IMG/VR virus record: IMGVR_UViG_3300020436_000025
Span: 1-40,165 of that record
DNA length: 40,165 nucleotides
From: a virus
Direction: 5' to 3' (one strand)
The position numbers and the translations under genes were made by a program. This document shows positions 5,780-11,496 of this stretch, in pieces; the stretch's first letter is position 1; each line of letters opens with the position of its first letter. Below the pieces are notes generated by a model that was not told where the DNA came from, searched no databases, and worked only from the letters and a program-made list of their open reading frames with translations.

Positions 5780-5837
5780 GTACGTACACGTACTATCGGC
5801 GAGGGCTCGCGCCTTCCGATATAGTACGTACACGTAT
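5780..5837. repeat. ACGTAC-bounded hairpin element D
   Basis: GTACGTACACGTACTATCGG-C-GAGGGC, loop TCGC, GCCTTC-CGATATAGTACGTACACGTAT. It is close to element C, but the central palindrome differs. Confidence 0.8.
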
Positions 5838-5895
5838 TAAATTTGGATCACCCAACAACAGCAAGTTTTGTGCCAAGTCAAAAGTCGAGCAAAAC

Positions 5896-5919
5896 TTATT
5901 CACAAAAAATTGTGAACAA
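5896..5919. promoter_or_regulatory. Inverted TTATTCACA / TGTGAACAA pair
   Basis: TTATTCACA at 5896-5904 and TGTGAACAA at 5911-5919, spaced 6 nt, 17 nt upstream of the -35 at 5937. Confidence 0.6.
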
Positions 5920-5936
5920 CTGAGGTACGAATTTTC

Positions 5937-5964
5937 TTGGCGTGGGCTATGATTCTGCTAATCT
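5937..5964 (+). promoter_or_regulatory. Short-leader sigma70-like promoter 7
   Basis: TTGGCG, 16 nt, TAATCT, 9 nt (TGAGACGTT), ATG 5974. Confidence 0.65.
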
Positions 5965-5973
5965 TGAGACGTT

Positions 5974-6480
5974 ATGAATGACGACAAACTAAAACAAAGA
6001 AAATTCACCCAAACCTTAACTCTGCTCCGCAAGTTGCGCGAACAAAAGGCTCACTTAGTAATAGTTGCCTCAACTGATATTAAGGTTAAACAAGGAACAA
6101 AAAACAAACCGTCCGCATTGCGTGGCGCAAAAATCCAAAGATTCTGGCATCAAAACGCCCGACTTGGCAACTATGCCGAAACGGTAGAACGGCGCACGGG
6201 TGAAACCATCGAACCAACTCCGCTGCGAGACAATCAATCATATGTGAACGGTTGCGATTCACTAGTTCAGACTGTCAAAAAAGACGGCACGGTTTCGACT
6301 CGCTTGCAATTCGAAAAGCTTGGCGGTAGTCAAACAGAGACCATTGCAATTGATGGTGAACCAGCAACACCAGAACAGATTGAATTAATTAATAGTCTGC
6401 TACCTGCGAGCGGTCAACCTAATCACGTTTGGGGATCGGTATTGGTTAAGAACATTCTGAATATTATTGAGGTCGAATAA
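5974..6480 (+). CDS. Unknown protein (168 aa)
   Basis: A 168-residue protein. The N-terminus is basic and helical (KLKQRKFTQTLTLLRKLREQ), followed by a beta-strand (HLVIVASTDI) and a basic stretch (KNKPSALRGAKIQRFWHQNA). The C-terminal half is more acidic and ends in a helix (VLVKNILNIIEVE). It starts 9 nt after the -10 without a ribosome-binding site and ends just before a strong terminator, forming the last single-gene unit of the cassette region. No family is recognised. Confidence 0.65.
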   Translation: MNDDKLKQRKFTQTLTLLRKLREQKAHLVIVASTDIKVKQGTKNKPSALRGAKIQRFWHQNARLGNYAETVERRTGETIEPTPLRDNQSYVNGCDSLVQTVKKDGTVSTRLQFEKLGGSQTETIAIDGEPATPEQIELINSLLPASGQPNHVWGSVLVKNILNIIEVE

Positions 6481-6494
6481 CATAACAACACAAT

Positions 6495-6523
6495 CCCCTA
6501 GCCGAAAGGCTAGGGTTTTTTTT
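6495..6523 (+). terminator. Rho-independent terminator with GAAA loop
   Basis: CCCTAGCC, GAAA, GGCTAGGG, eight T. This strong terminator closes the cassette region. Confidence 0.9.
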
Positions 6524-6814
6524 GTGCCTGTTATTATTTATAGATATATATCTAGTATTTATATTAGAGTATAAAATAGCAAACAGGGTACTTTTTGAAA
6601 AAAAATGACACTCAGACACGCCAATATGGGTGCGCGGGGGGTGATATGAGTCTCCCCGAAGAATGATAGCCTTCCGATATACAACCTTACCTATATACCC
6701 CCCTTTAAATAAATTTAAATTAATTTAAATATAAATGTTATTTGATTCGGGGGAAAAAATCCGGGGGGCACATGAAAAAACAAACGCTTGTCACATACCC
6801 CCCTTACGATATAC
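6524..6814. other. AT-rich gene-free switch region
   Basis: No credible ORF. It contains an AT-rich run with repeated TTTAAAT units (about 6706-6739) and two similar segments, ATACCCCCCTT at 6694 and 6795, near CGATATAC at 6676 and 6805. It also has a G-rich block (GCGCGGGGGGTGATATGAG). It separates the plus-strand cassettes from the minus-strand heat-shock gene, whose terminator would have to lie here, but no clear one is seen. Confidence 0.5.
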
Positions 6815-7150
6815 CTACGTTATTTCTATTTGGTGAGCTTTGTGTTCTTTCTTTTTGTGTATTGTTAAGGAAAGTAAACCATCTTCATACTTTGCTTTGA
6901 TTGATTTGGGGTTGTATGATTTGGGGATTGATAGTTTATATTTATTTTTTGGTGTTTCTAAAAGCAGATAGCCTTGCATTGATGATAGTTTTATGTCATC
7001 TTTTTTTGTACCTGCTAGGTTTAGTTTATAATTTAGTTCGTCATCGTTGTTTGTGTTATAAATTTTATGATCAGAATTAAAAAACGAGTCGAACAAACGA
7101 TTTGTAAGTATGCTATTCATAGGGTTACAGAAAAGCATTTGTTGTGCCAT
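6815..7150 (-). CDS. Small heat-shock protein (Hsp20/alpha-crystallin family)
   Basis: A 111-residue protein. Residues about 39-99 form an alpha-crystallin domain: the opening LNYKLNLAGTKKDDIKLS, the middle KYKLSIPKSYNPKSIKA and the signature AKYEDGLLSLTI, equivalent to A-x-x-x-n-G-v-L. A C-terminal I-x-I motif (IEI, 108-110), used for oligomer assembly in the family, is present. These proteins are ATP-independent holdases. Small Hsp20-like proteins are known from T4-like marine and cyanophages, where roles in virion folding or stress have been suggested. The gene is alone on the minus strand between plus-strand units. No late motif precedes it, and its promoter is unclear. Confidence 0.85.
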   Translation of the reverse strand: MAQQMLFCNPMNSILTNRLFDSFFNSDHKIYNTNNDDELNYKLNLAGTKKDDIKLSSMQGYLLLETPKNKYKLSIPKSYNPKSIKAKYEDGLLSLTIHKKKEHKAHQIEIT

Positions 7151-7256
7151 GCAATAATGTCACAATTTTGTGGGTTTTTATTTTTTATGTGAGACTGATG
7201 GGCCAGCGTGTCACATAAAGAAGGGTCAAAATGTTCTTTCTACTTTTATTAATTAA

Positions 7257-7265
7257 GTGTAAATA
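7257..7265 (+). promoter_or_regulatory. Late-promoter-like motif GTGTAAATA
   Basis: GTGTAAATA lies 21 nt before the phoH-like ATG 7287. It belongs to the recurrent GTGTAAT/A family and resembles the T4 late promoter TATAAATA. Confidence 0.55.
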
Positions 7266-7286
7266 AATGTAGGTTGGAAAAACATA

Positions 7287-8036
7287 ATGGCTAGAAGAAA
7301 TAATGCTTCTAAAAAGAAGCAAATCGAAGAAGAGTTGATGGATTCAATGTCGGGTAATGATTTTGAACCAATCAAGAGACAACTAAAAATTAATCAGTTT
7401 AAATGGACTGAAAAACAAAAAGAGTTTTTTAAACTTGCTTTACATCATGATACTAAGATAGTATTTGTAGATGGCCCTGCTGGGACATCTAAAACGCTTC
7501 TCTCGGTCTACTGTGCGCTTCAAATGCTCAATAGAAAAAGTATCGCTGAGATTATGTATCTAAGGTCAAGCGTAGAAGCTTCAGATCAAAAGCTTGGATA
7601 CCTTCCGGGCAGTGCTGATGAAAAGCTTGCCTTCTATAAAATACCTTTGTTAGAGAAACTTGACGAACTACTTCCTGAAACCACAACTGAACGTTTGGAA
7701 AAAGAAGAACGTATCAAAATGTTTCCTGTTAACTTTACTCGTGGGGTAAACTGGCGGAACAAGTGTGTGATCATTGACGAAGCTCAAAATTGCTCTTTAA
7801 AGGAATTAACTACTGTTTTAACTAGATTGGGAGAAGGAAGCGTTTGCTTTGTTTTGGCTGATCCGATGCAAACAGACTTACATGGGGCGAAAAGTGGTTT
7901 TACTAGAATGTTTAACCTTTTTACTGATCAAGAAAGTATGGCTAATGGTATTTATAACTTTGTTTTTGATGAAGATGATATTATGAGGTCAGAACTTGTT
8001 AAATTCCTTGTTAAAAAGCTAAAACATATAAATTAA
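7287..8036 (+). CDS. phoH: PhoH-like P-loop ATPase
   Basis: A 249-residue protein. Walker A is GPAGTSKT at 63-70 and Walker B is VIIDEAQN at 161-168. The region between them (YLRSSVEASDQKLGYLPGSA) and the later VLADPMQTDL are typical of the PhoH family. PhoH proteins are predicted RNA/DNA-associated ATPases, often annotated as phosphate-starvation inducible and very common in marine phages; their role in infection is unresolved. A weak AGG-type site lies 12-17 nt upstream. The gene has its own late-type motif and is followed by a very small ORF. Confidence 0.9.
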   Translation: MARRNNASKKKQIEEELMDSMSGNDFEPIKRQLKINQFKWTEKQKEFFKLALHHDTKIVFVDGPAGTSKTLLSVYCALQMLNRKSIAEIMYLRSSVEASDQKLGYLPGSADEKLAFYKIPLLEKLDELLPETTTERLEKEERIKMFPVNFTRGVNWRNKCVIIDEAQNCSLKELTTVLTRLGEGSVCFVLADPMQTDLHGAKSGFTRMFNLFTDQESMANGIYNFVFDEDDIMRSELVKFLVKKLKHIN

Positions 8037-8045
8037 TCATTTTTA

Positions 8046-8053
8046 GTGTAATA
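8046..8053 (+). promoter_or_regulatory. Late-promoter-like motif GTGTAATA
   Basis: GTGTAATACTTGGT, then ATG 8060: 7 nt from GTGTAAT to the ATG. The spacing and wording are nearly the same as at 21371 (GTGTAATTACTTGT, ATG). Confidence 0.5.
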
Positions 8054-8059
8054 CTTGGT

Positions 8060-8149
8060 ATGATTAGCTTATTAAGTACTATATGGAATTGGTTGAAATA
8101 TAATTGGAAATGTTATTGGAAAGCCTCTGTGTTTAAAGACAGAAGATAA
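8060..8149 (+). CDS. Tiny Trp-rich ORF (29 aa)
   Basis: Encodes a 29-residue peptide with four Trp and two Tyr (SLLSTIWNWLKYNWKCYWKA), basic and amphipathic. It is called because a late-type GTGTAAT motif sits 7 nt before the ATG, as for the 21385 gene, and because it fills the space up to the convergent minus-strand gene. It would be read from a leaderless or nearly leaderless mRNA. It could be a membrane-active peptide or simply a chance ORF; no homologue is known to me. Confidence 0.4.
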   Translation: MISLLSTIWNWLKYNWKCYWKASVFKDRR

Positions 8150-8150
8150 T

Positions 8151-8669
8151 TTATTTCGGGGGAATAAGTTTATATATCTTGATTATTTTGGTTTTTTTGC
8201 CAAAGTGGGTTTCAATATTCTTGTCCTTGGGAAAAGATACCCAATGATACTCAAAATTCATTCTATCCCCCAAAATTAAAATAATACCAACATCCCCCGC
8301 TTTTAATTCTGAAAAGTTATCAAGAACTTCCACACCATAACCATACCTGTTTAAAATCTTCTTGATTTCAGATGGCCATGTTATTTGCATCGCCTCGTAA
8401 TGAATCAAGGCTACTGCTTTTCTACTAGCGTTGCCTGTGGTTTGTATTTCACGACTAAGCTGCTTTCGGTTTACATCTTCACCAAAAGTCCTCAGAGCCT
8501 TTTCTAGGGCTAATGGGCCACACGCTGAGTAATGGTACACATAATAACCTTCTTTGTCTTTTTTAGCATATTCAGGATTAAGAACTATACAACCCTGACA
8601 CACCAATAAAATTATTAATAAAAAAATTGTTATTTTAATGTATTTATATATTTTTTCACATTTAGACAT
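8151..8669 (-). CDS. Membrane-anchored C39-like cysteine peptidase-like protein
   Basis: A 172-residue protein. Residues 10-27 are hydrophobic and end in VCQGC, an imperfect lipobox, so it is a lipoprotein or signal-anchored protein. The exported part starts with YHYSACGPLALEKALRTFG, matching the Q/A-x-CGP-x-A-L-x-x-a start of C39-type papain-like peptidases (Cys in SACGP). HYEAMQITW and a later EYHWVSF could supply the His. Such domains cut double-glycine leaders or degrade proteins and peptidoglycan-linked peptides; some are inactive. It is the last gene of a minus-strand trio and starts 5 nt after the previous stop. An envelope role such as exclusion is inferred only. Confidence 0.6.
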   Translation of the reverse strand: MSKCEKIYKYIKITIFLLIILLVCQGCIVLNPEYAKKDKEGYYVYHYSACGPLALEKALRTFGEDVNRKQLSREIQTTGNASRKAVALIHYEAMQITWPSEIKKILNRYGYGVEVLDNFSELKAGDVGIILILGDRMNFEYHWVSFPKDKNIETHFGKKTKIIKIYKLIPPK

Positions 8670-8674
8670 ATATA

Positions 8675-8833
8675 TTATTCGTTCAATAACTCATAAGTTT
8701 TCTTTGCTAACCTATTTAGTTTTTGATACTTTTTGGCTATTTCATTGTTATTGTCCGAGCATCCATCAACGGTTAGTTTACCGATTTCTTTGAATGCTGC
8801 TTTGGCAATTTCAATTTTTGTTTTTTCATTCAT
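8675..8833 (-). CDS. Small helical unknown protein (52 aa)
   Basis: A 52-residue helical protein, MNEKTKIEIAKAAFKEIGKL, ending KKTYELLNE. The start at 8833 is chosen because it overlaps the upstream stop as ATGA, the usual translational-coupling arrangement. An in-frame start at 8878 would overlap the upstream gene by nearly 50 nt. The single Cys is in the loop VDGCSDNNN. It sits between the metallopeptidase-like and C39-like genes, so the three may act together. No family is recognised. Confidence 0.6.
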   Translation of the reverse strand: MNEKTKIEIAKAAFKEIGKLTVDGCSDNNNEIAKKYQKLNRLAKKTYELLNE

Positions 8834-9162
8834 TTCTTTTTCTTTGATTTTTGAGATGACTGTTTTCTCCAATGGCACTCGTTATATAAAAACCGACTCA
8901 ATGCATTAGCATAAGCATATACATCTTTTTCGGATTTATCCCAGAAAAAAGCATGAGCAAATTCGTGAATGGCGGTGTTGAGCTCTCCCTGATCACACTG
9001 GTAGGGGTCGATAAGTATTTTAGGGTTTTTTTCATCTGGGTCATCGCAAATGCCCACTGCCCCATTATATATTTTTTTGTTGGGTTTATAAAACAATACC
9101 TCATATTCTACACCTTTGGTATTTTTAAAAGTAAAACCCGGTCTTTTTTTACCCCTTCTCAT
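8830..9162 (-). CDS. HExxH metallopeptidase-like protein
   Basis: A 110-residue protein. The centre contains LNTAIHEFAHAFFWDKSEKD, an HExxH zinc-binding motif with a hydrophobic helix and an acidic residue after it, typical of small zincin-fold phage proteins. The N-terminus (RRGKKRPGFTFKNTKGVEYE) and C-terminus (WRKQSSQKSKKKK) are basic. The late-type motif GTGTAAATAC lies 8 nt before its ATG on the minus strand, so it heads the trio 9162-8151. Substrate and location are unknown; there is no signal peptide. Confidence 0.65.
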   Translation of the reverse strand: MRRGKKRPGFTFKNTKGVEYEVLFYKPNKKIYNGAVGICDDPDEKNPKILIDPYQCDQGELNTAIHEFAHAFFWDKSEKDVYAYANALSRFLYNECHWRKQSSQKSKKKK

Positions 9163-9170
9163 ACCTATAG

Positions 9171-9180
9171 GTATTTACAC
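9171..9180 (-). promoter_or_regulatory. Late-promoter-like motif on the minus strand
   Basis: On the minus strand the bases read AAGTGTAAATACCTATAGGT, then ATG. Its near back-to-back placement with the plus-strand copy at 9222 marks a divergent promoter pair. Confidence 0.6.
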
Positions 9181-9221
9181 TTAAAAAATTATACGTTACG
9201 AGTAAATTTTTAGATTTTAAG

Positions 9222-9228
9222 GTGTAAT
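9222..9228 (+). promoter_or_regulatory. Late-promoter-like motif GTGTAAT
   Basis: GTGTAATATCTATATTATA, 29 nt before ATG 9258 of the terminase operon. Confidence 0.55.
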
Positions 9229-9257
9229 ATCTATATTATATTAATATAGCTATTATT

Positions 9258-9629
9258 ATGAAAACTTATTGCCCTGAGTGTGGACACAAAATGGAATATA
9301 TTGCAAAAAAGCCCAAATTTTGCAGTAATTGTGGTTATGCCTTTGCTGGTGTTTCAGCACCAAAACCAACTTACCAGAATTCAATTGAAACAGAAGAAGA
9401 GCCAGCTGCCCCTCTTCCTCAAATAAATGAACTAGATGTTGAAATTGAGGTAGACAAGCCCCAAGGCGTTCAGTTTGGTTCAATTATTGGAACTGCCTCT
9501 GCTCCCAAAGAGGGAGACTTCCTCAAGCCCGATCCTGAAACACAGGTTAATTCTGAACAATTTTTGTCTGATTTTTTGAAAGAAGCTGGGACACTAAGAA
9601 AAAATGATGCTCCAGATAAAAATAACTGA
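9258..9629 (+). CDS. Zinc-ribbon protein, first gene of the terminase operon
   Basis: A 123-residue protein. Residues 4-26 are a zinc ribbon with CPEC at 5-8 and CSNCG at 22-26. The rest is acidic, Pro/Glu-rich and probably disordered until a short C-terminal helix (SEQFLSDFLKEAGTL). Its stop overlaps the sigma-factor start as TGATG, so the two are translationally coupled. A role as a partner of the downstream sigma factor, or as an adaptor on RNA polymerase, would suit the position, but the sequence alone shows only a metal-binding protein. Confidence 0.7.
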   Translation: MKTYCPECGHKMEYIAKKPKFCSNCGYAFAGVSAPKPTYQNSIETEEEPAAPLPQINELDVEIEVDKPQGVQFGSIIGTASAPKEGDFLKPDPETQVNSEQFLSDFLKEAGTLRKNDAPDKNN

Positions 9630-10375
9630 TGCCCAGAGGACGACCACGTAAAAATTCAGAAAAATCGGAAAATCCCCAAAAAACGCAAAAAAATAAAAAA
9701 ACGAAAAAGCCCACTTTTGAAGAGAGTATCGACTTAATAAATGTCGAAATAAATAAAAGAAAAGGCAAGTGGAATCTTACAGTTTTAGCGTGGATGGATT
9801 TTTCAGATGTTTCTCAAATTCTTAGGATTCATATCTATAAGAAGTGGGAGTTGTATGATCCCAAAAAACCTCTGGCTCCTTGGATCAATAGAATTATATC
9901 CAATCAAATAAAAAACCTTATACGTAATAATTATGGCAATTATGCAAGACCATGTTTAAGGTGCGCTGCTGCAGAGTCCGATAGCCATTGTTATATTTAT
10001 AAAGAGCAATCTTCAGTGTGCCCCCTTTATGCTAATTGGGAAAAAACAAAAAAGAATGCTCATGACGCTAAACTTCCTGTTTCTTTAGAAGATCACCCCC
10101 AAGAAATTTTTACGTCTGGGCAAAGTTATTGTGATGTGGAAAAGACAGCTACTGTACTTCATGAAAAAATGAAAACGGTCTTAAAAGCAGTAGAATGGAA
10201 AGTTTATAACTATTTATACATAGAACATAAATCTGAAGAAGAGGTTGCTAAGTTAATGAATTATAAAACAAGTGAAAAAAATAGAGTTCCCGGATACAAA
10301 CAAATTAAAAATATAAAGAAATCCATAATTGAGAAAGTTAAAAAGGTTTTAGAAAAAGGAGAAATAGATTTATGA
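9629..10375 (+). CDS. Phage RNA polymerase sigma factor (gp55-like)
   Basis: A 248-residue protein. Residues about 57-108 look like sigma region 2: DFSDVSQILRIHIYKKWELY followed by PLAPWINRIISNQIKNLIRN. The pattern of an aromatic/basic helix, then PW-x-x-R-I-I-x-N-x-I, is typical of phage sigma factors. Directly after it come C109, C112, C121 and C131, a possible metal-bound insert. The N-terminus MPRGRPRK resembles an AT-hook. The C-terminal 60 residues (KAVEWKVYNYLYIEHKSEEE onward) look like a helix-turn-helix-type region 4. It probably directs host RNA polymerase to the GTGTAAT/A late promoters. The zinc-ribbon gene precedes it with an overlapping stop/start. Confidence 0.75.
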   Translation: MPRGRPRKNSEKSENPQKTQKNKKTKKPTFEESIDLINVEINKRKGKWNLTVLAWMDFSDVSQILRIHIYKKWELYDPKKPLAPWINRIISNQIKNLIRNNYGNYARPCLRCAAAESDSHCYIYKEQSSVCPLYANWEKTKKNAHDAKLPVSLEDHPQEIFTSGQSYCDVEKTATVLHEKMKTVLKAVEWKVYNYLYIEHKSEEEVAKLMNYKTSEKNRVPGYKQIKNIKKSIIEKVKKVLEKGEIDL

Positions 10376-11496
10376 GTGACTTTGTTCATGACGGTGTTTC
10401 TATCCCCGAAGATAAACAACAGCTTTTGCTGGCTGAGTGGGAATCAAGACCAAATAATCCACCCTCTTTAAAGGAGTCGGTCCAAATAGCTTTTCCTGAT
10501 ATAGAAGAAAAATTTCAAGATGGAAGAAGCAAATATGGAAAATGTGTAAAAGCCTTTCTAGCTTCCCAAGACATGAAGGCTAAACCATCTCATGAGTATC
10601 AAGGTAGAGATGATGTGTCTTTGTCTGATGAAATGAAAGAGTATATCAATAATAATGGTCATGCTATGAATGACTTAGATGTAGCAAAAATTATTTTTGA
10701 TGATAATACCTTAACTAACTTACATAAAGAAACAAGGCTTGTATCAGAATATCGTCAGTCGCAGGGTATTGAGCAAAGCTTGCTTACCCCAGCGCAAACA
10801 AATGATGTGCCTAATCAAGTTGAGTACAAACCGCCACGCACAATAAATTTAATAATAAGTAGAATAAATAAATATGTGCTTGATGGAATAAACAAAGACA
10901 AGCTAACTGCTAGGCAAAGAAAAGAAATAGAATCCTTAATTGGTTATTTACATACCTACAGATTTCTTCATCAAATCAATGGATATGATAGTCAGGTTGA
11001 TAGAGATTTATTTGAATCGAGTTTCATTCGCTATACTTATGATAAGGCAGACCTTACACAAGAGGAAGTTGATCAATATATTGTTTTAGCTTCTGAAGTG
11101 GTAATAGCCTCAAACATACAAAGGAGAGTCGAGCATTTACAGGGGTTGTTAGATGATGCTGCTAACGACACTGAGGGTAGAAGGATTTCAATGTCTTTGG
11201 TTGAAGCAATTGGAAAAGCTCAAAATGACTATCATCAATCGGTTGGACGACAAAATAAATTGCTCAATGACCTTAAAGAAAAAAGGTCAGACAGGCTTAA
11301 AAATCAAATCAAAGAAAATGCGAGTATAATCAATTTAGTTCAGTTGTGGAAAGAGGAAGAGTCTAGAAAGAAATTGATACAACTAGCAGAACTAAGAAAG
11401 CAAATTGTAAAAGATGAGATTAAAAATATTTCTTCAATGGATGAAGTAAAGGCTAGAATTTTAGGTATAAGTGAAGATGAGATTTTAGAGGGATGA
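10372..11496 (+). CDS. Unknown protein before terminase, possible small-terminase analogue
   Basis: A 374-residue mostly helical protein. Start and stop overlap its neighbours as ATGA. AAAAGGAG lies upstream of the ATG. Residues 1-75 (LLLAEWESRPNNPPSLKESV and after) could be a DNA-binding helical domain. The C-terminal 100 residues form a long charged coiled coil (KLLNDLKEKRSDRLKNQIKE, then WKEEESRKKLIQLAELRKQI). The position two genes ahead of the large terminase, the helical N-terminus and the coiled-coil oligomerisation region fit a terminase small subunit, but no family signature is recognised. Confidence 0.6.
   Translation: MSDFVHDGVSIPEDKQQLLLAEWESRPNNPPSLKESVQIAFPDIEEKFQDGRSKYGKCVKAFLASQDMKAKPSHEYQGRDDVSLSDEMKEYINNNGHAMNDLDVAKIIFDDNTLTNLHKETRLVSEYRQSQGIEQSLLTPAQTNDVPNQVEYKPPRTINLIISRINKYVLDGINKDKLTARQRKEIESLIGYLHTYRFLHQINGYDSQVDRDLFESSFIRYTYDKADLTQEEVDQYIVLASEVVIASNIQRRVEHLQGLLDDAANDTEGRRISMSLVEAIGKAQNDYHQSVGRQNKLLNDLKEKRSDRLKNQIKENASIINLVQLWKEEESRKKLIQLAELRKQIVKDEIKNISSMDEVKARILGISEDEILEG

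Larger units (their letters stand above)
5821..5973. repeat. Promoter cassette direct repeat, copy 2
   Basis: Second copy of the 5056-5199 block, with a short extra segment (GTCAAAAGTCGAGCAAAA) before the TTATTCACA box. The genes that follow the two copies show no similarity. Confidence 0.8.

Noticed and set aside
2391-5837. Integron-like cassette array with attC sites
   Set aside because: Imperfect palindromes after small genes recall attC, but the GTTRRRY/RYYYAAC core boxes are not seen, the genes have their own promoters, and no integrase is present in the window.
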